From Platynereis dumerilii (taxonomy: Eukaryota > Annelida > Polychaeta > Phyllodocida > Nereididae): a DNA stretch of 64,000 nt. Within the stretch, counting starts at the first letter, position 1; each line of letters begins with the position of its first letter. The stretch lies in the NCBI GenBank assembly GCA_026936325.1, contig JAPTHN010000012.1, forward strand, positions 45,598,263-45,662,262, in the 5' to 3' direction. The notes beneath the pieces are model-generated. The model saw only the letters and a program-made list of their open reading frames with translations. It was not told the DNA's origin and searched no databases. Of the stretch, positions 56,401 through 64,000 are shown piece after piece. Made by a program: the position numbers and the translations under genes.

Positions 56401-56776
56401 AAGATTTTTACTTAATGATTCTAAAAGCCCCTATTATGAGCTGCTACGAAAAAGCGGTTTCAAGACTTTACACCTCAACAGACTAAAGACTATAGCAATT
56501 GAAGTATTTAAATGTTTATACAAATTAAATCCATCATTCTTGAATGAAATATTCACAAAAAAAGATAATGTACAAAGCTTAAGAGATCCATCTATATTAG
56601 CTATACCACGTTTCAATACAATTCAATATGGAAAAAGATCGTTTTCTTACTATGGCTCGCATTTATGGAATTTAATGCCTAATAATATTAAAAAATGTAC
56701 AGATTTACATACATTCAAAGATTTATTGAGGACATGGGAAGGGCCTGCTTGCTCATGTTCTATATGTAACCTGTGA
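53351..56776 (+). CDS. LINE endonuclease/reverse transcriptase ORF
   Basis: The 1141-residue frame starts at an ATG inside the MITE. Genuine LINE sequence begins at about 53414, and the original start lay upstream. The APE-type endonuclease (residues ~180-400), which nicks target DNA, shows NINSI (~188), ITETKLD (~213), GDVN (~323) and SDFHN (~386). The reverse transcriptase (~640-950) shows DLSKAFDAIPHD (~775), GIPQGSCLGPLLF (~831) and the catalytic YADD at 862-865. A thumb and C-terminal region ends in CSCSIC. It primes DNA synthesis from the nicked target. The frame is open throughout, so loss of activity would come from the MITE and the weak ORF1. Jockey superfamily is likely. Confidence 0.9.
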   Translation: MFNIDAIAQYHAFHLLTGGTVYTDCKIALNDVNDTCKCKSAEFVNFAYEDCVECVNCEVVNSKGVSHVNCHVNCDYKNFIDSKNKNCENENPNNGREESVKCDNDNLNEEFVVHDTDSNGLISNLESKNPRNQCNSGNLVAECITINENVKEATCENGNDEICEDPLINVLKSKRVKNAKNILFAHVNINSIKHKFEYFKQIMSDGLIDVLCITETKLDKSYSQSLYNCDNYKCYRKDRTAQSGGMMLYVRSDIPHNRVAQQEIDDDSCHIENIIIEFGFKKCKLSLICVYKNPNVPKDIFIRHVKDIYDGITENNRDSILLGDVNIDMTESNNVVEQQLCAMYDLKNLITTPTCFKSEKGTLIDPVIVSNSNKLCNPFNVTCGSSDFHNLVGCILKHSFPLTKPHKVQYRSFKNFDERNFKKDVEGIPLYIHNIFDNVDDQFWMFSKMYTSVLDEHAPLKTKVVRSEKIPYMYSELMKAMYKRNHLKNLYHKNRKQTNWELYRKQRNIVTRMRRNAIKQYFMKRCKISSSPKNFWSTVKPFFNEKGVNAKGNIILNDNDNVVSDPESVCEIFNEYFINIANDIGITDRILSNCNNLCDCLAFHSDHPSIVSIANNVKPENRPQFNFKPVTVKDICTQLKSINRSKPAGFDSIPPKTVQMCHNELAHPMANFINYSLHHCQYPDDMKKSEVSPIFKKKDFMIKDNYRPIKIIGIYPKLFEAVIDKQIENFMAPLFNSHLGAYRKGHGCSQVLTAAIDSWKKALDQKHVVGMILMDLSKAFDAIPHDLLIAKLHSYGFSTKACEFMLSYLTNRMQRVKIRDKRSTWKIVNRGIPQGSCLGPLLFNIFINDLFMNIKHAELFNYADDNSLCARADSFDIVSNILIQDSQNAIKWFSDNFMQANPNKFQSMFLKPSHYNITVPSYIEINDIPIEISNEVLLLGVKIDHKLNLDSHVSNLCKKAARQLKILMRFKRLLSRKEKEILFKTFILSNFNFCPVVWNFCSKTSLKNVEKIQERALRFLLNDSKSPYYELLRKSGFKTLHLNRLKTIAIEVFKCLYKLNPSFLNEIFTKKDNVQSLRDPSILAIPRFNTIQYGKRSFSYYGSHLWNLMPNNIKKCTDLHTFKDLLRTWEGPACSCSICNL

Positions 56777-56906
56777 TATTGTTAGTTGAATGTTACTGTG
56801 ATGAATAGTATTGTTTTATTTGTTGTTATTAGTTTTGATTGTTTTATTCTGTCACATAATAGCACTTGTGCTAATGTTGTTTGTTTTTAACTGTGACCTT
56901 AAATAA

Positions 56907-56936
56907 AGATTTTTATTATTATTATTATTATTAATT
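56907..56936 (+). repeat. LINE 3' tail, (ATT)n
   Basis: AAATAAAG at about 56901 is followed by seven ATT/TTA units. This is the LINE's simple-repeat tail and fixes its 3' end. Confidence 0.85.
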
Positions 56937-57147
56937 TTGTACCTCCCCCCCCCCACCAAAAACTGACAGGAAAAGCCACAAATCACCCCATGTAATATGG
57001 CCCTTAATTAATTGGTTGGTTTTTAAGCCTCCAGAAAATATAATAAACATGGTCATAATTTGTTAACCTTTAGCTGCAGAAAGGGGGGGCCTACTTTTTC
57101 ATTTTGGCCTGGGCCTACTGCAGGCTCTGCACGGCCCTGGCCGTGTG

Positions 57148-57335
57148 CCCCCTCCTTGCTCTGCGCCCCCTTATTGCTCTGCACCCTCCTCGTTGCTCTG
57201 TGCCCCCTCCTTGCTCTCTGCTTCCTCCTTGCTCTACGCCCCCTTCTTACTATTTGCCCCTATTCGCTCTGCGCCCCCTTCTTTGCTATGCGCCCCTCCT
57301 TGCTCTGCACCCCCTCCTTGCTCTGCCTGGGGGGG
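57148..57335 (+). repeat. Minisatellite, right remainder
   Basis: Continuation of the array at 49775-50870 after the inner hAT-type element, with the same CCTTGCTCTGCGCCCC core. It is followed by a G run and the right terminus of the outer element. Confidence 0.85.
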
Positions 57336-60300
57336 GGGCGCATCAGCATGATGCTGCCTGGGGCGCACAATTGGCTGGAGCCGGCCCTGGCAATGAAAAA
57401 TGGGAAAATGCGATCATGCTAATTATTCAAGTAAAATTTCTTCAATTCTTGAATAATTATCACTAATCAGCAAGTTATTTATGGATGGCAAGGGAATTAG
57501 CGTATGATTAAATGCATTAAGCCAGAAATTAAGAAATATAATTTGACAGAAAATGTGAATTATTTCTCAAGATTTAAAAACCAAATCAACCAAAAGGACT
57601 TTAATTAATTAAATCAGCAGATTTATGTTCAGCTGAAACTTCTTCATTATAATACTTCTCATCTTATTCTTTCCCCTCAAGAATTCCTCCAACTCATCAG
57701 TCTCAGTTAGTCTAAAACAACCTACCTCCAAGGCTATCATGTTGTCAGTGAAGCAAGATGCGAAATGTTGTCATTTTAATTGTTTCTGGTTTTTTTGACA
57801 AAACATTTGGTAAAATCTTTGCTAAAATTCAAACAATATGTGTTGTAACATCAAACTTGGAAGTGCAAGTGCCATTGCAACCCATCTTCATTTTCAAATG
57901 AAAAAACAGCTGTAAGTGTACTGTAGGCGAGCACCTTAAAATTTATATACCTTTTCGTCCATTTTCCGCAGCTACCAAAAATTGTAAGAAGTCTAAAGGT
58001 ATCATTTGCATAATTTTTCTAATACATTTTTACAGAACCACCATGTGTGTGTTGATACCATTCATAAAGAACCAACACTTCAGTATTTTCAACAAACACA
58101 CACACACATTTAAATGAGGCAAGAATAACCTCCTTAAAATCAATTAACAACATCAAAGGAACCTTGCAAGAAGACAAGTGGATCAAAAAGATCATGAAGA
58201 AACTAACAACATGAGGTAACACATTTCACCAAATGAGAAACAGGAGGCAGATTGCATTTTGCAGTGTTTACGAAGGTAATTCTCCTCAAAGACTGCAATG
58301 GCAACTTGAAAAATGGTAAAATGAAGAGCTCTTCACAGCTTCCTGAGCTAAATTAAAGCCAGTGTTGTTTTAGTTTCTCAGGCACAGTAATTAGTTGCTG
58401 ATAACTGATTACTTTTTTAAAAAGTGAACCCATAACTTAACAGATTAGCCAAGAGTGAGGTAACTAGGTTACTAGTAAGAATACTTTTAAAGTCATGGGG
58501 CGGATTTTGATATTTCTTGTACTCTTTCTCTTCAAATAATCCATGCATGGGGAGAGGCATGAACTTCTATCAACAACCGTTTCACCTTCATGGCTGATGA
58601 ATTTGTCAATTCAATTGCCATGTAATTACAATGCATCATTGCATTTTCAGCATTAGCTATAGCCTACATGTATGTATGTACTGTAATGGGGAGCCTAATG
58701 TGTGGCACTCCAACGATTTAGGAAATACAGTTTCATTACATTGCTAAAGATTGTATTAGTATGGTCCATTGGTCCTCTTGCTCAATATTTGATGACATCG
58801 CAGGATCTTGCGAGCTGTAATTGCAGTTAGCACAAATACAGAGAGGAATTCAATGTCAGGATGAATATGTTTCATGCATCATTCAAGCCTTGTGGGATTC
58901 ATTACAATTACTTGGATGTTATCCGATTATTGCATGGTACAGGAGATGAAGCAACATGATTACAATGCTAGGGGGTTATAGCAATTCAATGGTTGGTGAT
59001 TATCTCATTGTGATATCCTGTAATTCAAGAAACTGGTATTTCCATGTACAAGAATGGGCACTACAATTTTCAGTGTCAGCAAGATGACCAAATCAAATAT
59101 CCTATTGTACATCTTGTCACCAATAAGCAATCAATCTTTTATAATTGCCCAAAAAACCTGGTACCTTAAAAAATTCACATTTTATTTTGAAAACCACTTA
59201 ATCAAAAAAATTTAAGAACAGGCATCATAAAAGAAGGATATATTCTAAAATACAGAGCTCACCATTGCATATATACACTGTGACCATCAGCTTCTTAAAG
59301 TCAGAATAAAATGAAAGCCATGGAAATTTGTCAATTTCGTCTCCAAGGATAAATTCTTAAAATCATTGTCGAAATCGATTGAGATGGATATTTTAAGAAT
59401 GCAAATTTGGAGACTTGTGATAGAAATTAATGAAGTAGAAAATGACAAATTCACAAATGTTGCCATCATATATATCTCTAACAAAAAAGAGCCTGACTAT
59501 AAACTTAATCATAAAACAGTATATTGACAACTTCAAAAAATTCAAACAACCACATCCAATAGAATATTTTGCACGGTTATTCATCAATTATTTACCATAA
59601 AATTCATACTCTTTGCAATATTTTGTTCCAGTTTCAAGGTACAACATATCAATTCCGCGACACAGATCAAATGAAAAAATCAACAAATAATTAAGGACAA
59701 CTCATCACCAATTTGCACAAAATGCTTGATTGGTTTTGAGTTCACAACCCTGTGCTAAATGAGATCTTCTTTCTCCCTTTTGGGTGTCAGGAAGAAATTA
59801 TGCATGTTACTCTCGTCACTTCAATTTATAGTAACATGTAGCACTTGAAGAGGTAATCATTTCATTGTAACAAAGTCTTTAGTGAGAATTTTTGTAATTA
59901 TCCTAAGGACCATTCTGTACAGAAATAAAACAAGTTGATGCATTGAAGTCAAGCAATAAGCACGCTTGTAATGTTGCAGAACAAATATTCAAAGGCATGC
60001 ATGTCCTTGACAAAGTATCCTGCTGCATACATATTATATAACAAAAGCTATTGACATGCACACCAAATTAGCTGATCAATTATTAATTTTGCGTCCATGT
60101 AAATAACCCTTTATGGACATTTTACTGCACTTGCAGGCATAAACTTGAAGGTAAATTTCATAATGAAGTCATCTGTGCCAGAATCTGTAAATATTTAATG
60201 AAGCTTGAATCCAAAGATATGGCACCTTAAACTTACTTTATTGCTTTCAAAAGTTGCCAACTGATTCAGTTGTTGGTGAAGTTCATTGTCTCAAAGAGTA

Positions 60301-60540
60301 AAAAGAATTTATGTAAATAGAACATTTTTTGCACAAAAGATTTGTTTTATCCGTCTATGGTTGTTTACCAAAATGCAATGGTAAAAGAAGGATGGGAGCA
60401 TTGACAGGACTGGACAGAAAAACAGCTGGGTTGGGTTCAGATAGCAGACTACAGGCAGTTATTGTATAACGTATATGAACCTATAAAGAAAATATGTACC
60501 ACCGTGCAATTGATGAAGAAATATTATTCTAAATGATATC

Positions 60541-60634
60541 CAAGTGGGCATCTGACGTCACCTGACATTAGACAGATGTCAGGATAACATGTGTGTGATG
60601 TCAGCTGATGTCTCCCTGACGTCAAATTTCCCAT
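60541..60634. repeat. TGACGTCA-type short inverted element, array copy 3
   Basis: Third copy of the element at 44207-44301, with two intact TGACGTCA 8-mers (CTGACGTCACC near 60553 and CTGACGTCAAA near 60618). Confidence 0.5.
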
Positions 60635-60842
60635 AGAAATCTATCAAAAATTCACATAATTATCTTTTTTATCAAGCAAGGTCAGATCTATCACAAATAT
60701 ACACTTTGCCTTGATGCCGTCAGAGATATGAAACTCTTTTTATCATCCATTTAGACTCTAATTTCCAGAACAGCATAATGATAACAATAATACACCAAGG
60801 TTACGTGACAATTTATGTAGCAGAAGTTATGTCACAAACAGT

Positions 60843-60868
60843 GATAGATAGATAGATAGATAGATATG
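60843..60868 (+). repeat. (GATA)n microsatellite, SINE tail
   Basis: Six GATA units at the low-coordinate edge of the minus-strand SINE. Read on the SINE strand this is a (CTAT)n tail. Confidence 0.85.
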
Positions 60869-61177
60869 GTAAGTGGAGCCCTCTAACTCAGTTCTGGGCG
60901 CTCACGAGGGTTAATTGATGAGACGGGAGAGAGAGCGGGAGTCCTCAACATGTTAAACTTTTGCCCTATGTGAGTTATCTTTTACTTGCCAAGCATAGAC
61001 ACTGATACAAGGGGCCGCCAATTTTGACGTCTCATTCAAACAACATCCAGCTGGGATTTTGCTCATGAAGGTACACTGAAAATTTTGGGTTCCCAACCCG
61101 GGGTTCGAACCCATGCAGGCAAAGACCTTCAGCAGAGCAGCTGGGAACCTTAACCACTTGGCCACCCAGCTGCTCCA
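60845..61177 (-). mobile_element. tRNA-derived SINE (minus strand) in array copy 3
   Basis: Read on the minus strand, the head has an A box (TGGCCAAGTGGTTAAGG, about 61163-61147) and a B box (GGGTTCGAACCCCGG, about 61113-61099), like a leucine- or serine-type tRNA. An unrelated body and a (CTAT)n tail at 60843-60868 follow. AGTGA flanks both sides (60840-60844 and 61178-61182), a likely target duplication. Sister copies at 44484 and 48495 lack it (ACAGTGACAA), confirming the insertion. Confidence 0.85.
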
Positions 61178-62088
61178 AGTGACAAGGGAACAGTGTAGAA
61201 ATGCCAGCATATGACAGTATTTCTGTCTGTGCCAGGCTATAAGACAGAAATGCCACAAACCTCAATGCTTTCTGGCTGTTTCATGAGCATGTACTCATTC
61301 TTATATTCCTTATCATAACGTCTGTAAGAACTAAATTAAAACGGCATGGTATGATAGACATATTGAATAGTTACATTCGCAAGAGGTTATATTATGGCAA
61401 GGAAAAAGCATGTCGCAAGCGCCAGTTCAACCAACTGCTTGAATTTCAGCTGATGTACATAGACTTTTATCTTGGATAGATCCTATGCTGGTCAAGTAGG
61501 AAGTCCCAATTGAATGGATGAAACATGTGCATTTTTTTGTGTGCTGCAAGAATCTATTGATCCTTATTTCTATATGCTGATCTGTCAACCTCACATAACA
61601 ATAACATTGTGGATGTTGTAGCATGGAAGATAAGGTACAGCTGTCTCTGTTATACATGTTCTTGCTTTCAGGTTCAGGATTGACAGAAGAGATCAAGACA
61701 GACAGATAAGATAAGAGACATATTTTATGTCACAAAAGACAAGTGCCATTTGACGGAATTTCACATTTGTCTGAAGGCACATTCCAGCATGTCTTTCTAT
61801 ATATGCATGACTTACTGTGTTCACCTGCCCAAAGAAGGCTACAAGCAGACTCCTTCTTTGAGTTGAAGTGCGCATTCTGTCACAAGCTGACAGGTCACTC
61901 ACAAATGTCTACATGCAATACTAACAATAATGCAATTTAAAGCATTTCATAGGAAAACAAACTTTCTAAATACAATCTGGTCCTTATCAATTTGAAATTC
62001 TCATCGCATTCTTTCTACAGACAGATCACTTGAGCACTTAGTCCTTGGAGTTAAGATTAACAACTCGCGAAGGTTTTCAAATAAGTCA

Positions 62089-64000
62089 GCAATGAAAAAT
62101 TGGAAAGGGCTATCATACTCATTATTTCTTTAAATTTCTTTAATTCTTTAACAACTCTAATCACCAAGTCATTTATGGATGCCAAGAGAATTACTACTTG
62201 ATTAAAGGCATTATGCCAGAAATGAAGAAATCTAATTTGCCCGATAATGTGAGGCATTTTTCTAAATATTAAAACTAAATAAGCAGAAAGGAATTTAATC
62301 AAAGTAGCAGATTGATGTTCAGTTGAAACTTCTTCATTATAATGCTTCTCATCTTATTCTTTCCCCTCAAAAATTCTACCAACTCCTCATTTTTAGTAAG
62401 TCTAAATCGACCAACCAACAAGGCTGTCATGTAGTTAGTTAAGAAAAATCGAAATGCTGTCATTTTAATTGTCTTGTTTAACAAAATATATACATGGTAG
62501 ATCATGCTAAATTCAAATGATATGCGCTACAGCATCAAACTTTGGAGTGAAAATACCATTGCTATATCTTCATTTTCAAATAAAATAAAATAAAAAAGAT
62601 GTAAGTGCATTCCCAGCAAGCACCTAACATGTATGAAACACATATCAGGCTTTCGAGAAACACAAAATACCATTTAATCCATATTACCCAACCAAAAATT
62701 GTAAGAAGTGTGAAAGTATTATTTGCAAAGCAAGTTTTGCAGCACCCCCTTTTGTCGGGCGACACCATTTGTGAGAACCTACAATTCAGTATTTTCAACG
62801 GACACACACAATTTAATGAGGAAAGAATAACCTCCTTAAAATCAATCAAGAACATCAAAGAACTTTGCAAAAAAGACAAGTGGATCAAAAATAGCGTGAA
62901 GAAACTAACAACATCAGGTAACATGTTTTTCTGAATTTATGCATGTGGGAGATACCAAGTGTATTTTGAAGAAAATATGTGCAACCCACACCTGTGTATG
63001 GCGAAACAGTCTGGGTACACTCTAGACAACCTTTTATGGATCTGCCACCACACTCTCTGCTTTGGCCATAATATACACAATAATAGTTAGCCCTATGTAT
63101 GGCACTAAACAGATTTAGGAAATGCTGCTCGATTACACTGCTGAAGCTTGTATTGCTACGCTCCCCTTGCTCAATATTTGATGACATCGCAGGATCTTGT
63201 GAGCTGTAATTGTAGTTAGCGTTAATTCAGAAAGGAATCATCAAGGATGAATATGTTTCATCAATCACATGCATCATTGAGACCATAAGGGATTCATTAC
63301 AATTACTTGGATGTTATCCGATTATTGCATGGTACAGGAGATGAAGCCACAATTACAATGCTGGTGATTACAGCAATTCAATGGTTACCTCATTGTGATA
63401 TCATGTAATTCAGGAAACTGGCAATTCTGCGCACAAGAATGGGCTTTGTAATTTCACATGTCAGCAAGATCAAATTCACATATCCTATGGTAAATTGGTA
63501 AATCTTGTTACCAATAATCATTCAATCTTTATAATTGCACATTTCCAAAGACTGCTTTGTACCTAAAAAAAAATTGTCACAATAACAACCACTTGGTTTA
63601 AAGAAATTAAGGCAAGAGCAATATAAATATATTCCAAAATTCAGGGCTCACAATTGCATAAATGTACATGTAGAAATATAAAAATTATTGGGTCAATGAC
63701 AAGCACTTTTGTCCTTGATCTTTGCGTATTATTTAAGAAATTGTTGTTACGACAAGAAAAATTTTGGCAGTTAACTCCTTGATGTGAAAATGCGAAATGA
63801 ATAATTGGATCACCGGGAGGCAAAGTGAACCAACCCTGAAATTCAAAATTTCGGGAAATGGCAAAAACAGTTTTGACCATTTTTGTAATGCTCATGGTTT
63901 TGGAGCTATTTCAGTTACAAGTTTTACAATGACAGCAACCTGATCGAGGCTTTTGAAATAAACACTTTTTTAATAGATTGATGGTCTAAATTTTTTTTCC
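62089..64000 (+). repeat. Array copy 4 (cut by window edge)
   Basis: Starts at GCAATGAAAAATTGG and follows the unit order to at least about 63830. Blocks match copies 2 and 3 (AATAACCTCCTTAAAATCAA, GACATCGCAGGATCTTGTG, GGATGTTATCCGATTATTGC). The last ~150 bases have no match that I can see in the other copies. It is non-coding. Confidence 0.7.

Larger units (their letters stand above)
52230..56936 (+). mobile_element. Jockey/CR1-superfamily LINE with (ATT)n tail
   Basis: Non-LTR retrotransposon inserted in the inner hAT-type element. It contains a zinc-knuckle Gag-like ORF, then an endonuclease and reverse transcriptase ORF ending in a CxCxxC motif, a 3' UTR with AATAAA at about 56902 and a (TTA/ATT)n tail at 56911-56936. 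The 5' limit is approximate because no clear start or target duplication is visible. It is interrupted by a fold-back MITE at 52925-53411. Clade placement (CR1-, Daphne- or L2-like) needs a tree. Confidence 0.8.
50871..57139. mobile_element. Inner hAT-type element (6.27 kb) inserted in the minisatellite
   Basis: Starts CAGGCCTGAGCAGAG and ends CTCTGCACGGCCCTG. The inverted ends match at 12 of 15 positions. Flanks GCCATGTG (50863-50870) and GCCGTGTG (57140-57147) are an 8-bp target duplication with one difference and lie within minisatellite units. Its own non-coding DNA is 50871 to about 52200 and about 56940-57139. No transposase is seen. A LINE fills the middle. Confidence 0.8.
49451..57389. 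mobile_element. Outer hAT-type element (7.94 kb) with expanded minisatellite
   Basis: Begins CAGGGCCGGCCCTACC and ends GGCTGGAGCCGGCCCTG, so the outer ~10 bp are inverted repeats. The 8-bp flanks GCAATGAA (49443-49450 and 57390-57397) are identical. The uninterrupted target GTCAGCAATGAAA is seen at 45472 and 62086 in sister array copies. Its own DNA is little more than a 227-bp unique part (49546-49772) plus a minisatellite, with no transposase, so it is non-autonomous. Most of its present length is a second element inserted in it (50871-57139). Confidence 0.9.
57390..62088 (+). repeat. Array copy 3
   Basis: A full unit of 4,699 bp including a SINE of about 330 bp. It is the least interrupted copy and gives the empty-site reference for the DIRS-like element (about 60478), the 112-bp MITE (about 60410) and the insert at 46440. 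It is non-coding. Confidence 0.75.
34160..64000 (+). repeat. Macrosatellite-like tandem array of a ~4.0-4.4 kb non-coding unit
   Basis: The same ordered series of landmark blocks recurs head to tail. One block, AGGAGATGAAGCAA preceded by TTACTTGGATGTTATCCG, is at 35.58, 47.01, 58.94 and 63.34 kb. Another, near TAACCTCCTTAAGATCAATT, is at 34.3, 46.2, 58.1 and 62.8 kb. A third, TCTGCCCATAAACGACTAGC, is at 45.16 and 49.13 kb and decayed at 61.83 kb. After subtracting the inserted elements the period is about 4.0 to 4.4 kb. The copies differ by many substitutions and indels, so the array is not young. No protein domain or RNA gene is visible in the unit. Confidence 0.85.

Noticed and set aside
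34160-64000. Regularly recurring blocks considered as a CRISPR-like or multigene array
   Set aside because: Units are about 4 kb and diverged throughout, with no short identical repeats separated by unique spacers and no conserved exons.

Overview
The window looks like a repeat-dominated stretch of an animal nuclear genome, most likely an aquatic invertebrate (deuterostome or mollusc-like). That guess rests on the mixture of elements: a Gypsy-type LTR retroelement, a DIRS-like tyrosine-recombinase retroelement, a Jockey/CR1-superfamily LINE, tRNA-derived SINEs, and hAT- and mariner-type DNA elements. I found no host protein-coding gene, rRNA gene, functional tRNA gene or CRISPR array. All long reading frames belong to mobile elements.

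Positions 1-2391 are old non-coding flank with a diverged duplication and a tRNA-derived SINE split by a palindromic MITE. Positions 2396-31649 hold the main object: an apparently whole LTR retroelement of about 29.25 kb. It has two 721-bp LTRs that I read as identical and a 4-bp target duplication (CTAC). Its order is LTR, 1.7-kb leader, gag (1106 aa), pol in the same frame (protease, reverse transcriptase, RNase H, integrase), about 5.6 kb of non-coding DNA, a small proline-rich third ORF preceded by a strong splice-acceptor-like tract, 2.5 kb more non-coding DNA, a 1648-aa envelope-like membrane protein, 4 kb of 3' non-coding DNA, LTR. The envelope-like protein is the most unusual item. It has a signal peptide, an extracellular leucine-rich-repeat domain with a C-terminal cap, two furin-type sites, a helical and cysteine-bearing region, a transmembrane segment and a long tail. 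A splice donor lies inside the LTR and is kept in a diverged solo LTR of a related family at 34.5 kb.

From about 34.16 kb to the right end the DNA is a head-to-tail array of a non-coding unit of about 4.0-4.4 kb, with at least four copies, the last cut by the window edge. Copies have been invaded at different points: a solo LTR and a 6.8-kb DIRS-like element (itself carrying a mariner relic) in copy 1; a 112-bp hAT MITE in copy 2; a 7.9-kb hAT-type element at the junction of copies 2 and 3; a SINE in copy 3. The 7.9-kb element is a four-level nest: an outer hAT-type element with an expanded 18-bp-type minisatellite, an inner hAT-type element, a LINE with an endonuclease/reverse transcriptase ORF, and a fold-back MITE. 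Because the array is repetitive, empty sites for several insertions can be read in sister copies, which fixes their boundaries to the base.

Nothing here suggests genes cooperating in a host pathway. The functional units are the elements' own replication genes. The ones that look recent are the giant LTR element (identical LTRs, long open frames) and, less so, the LINE. The DIRS-like and mariner copies look decayed.
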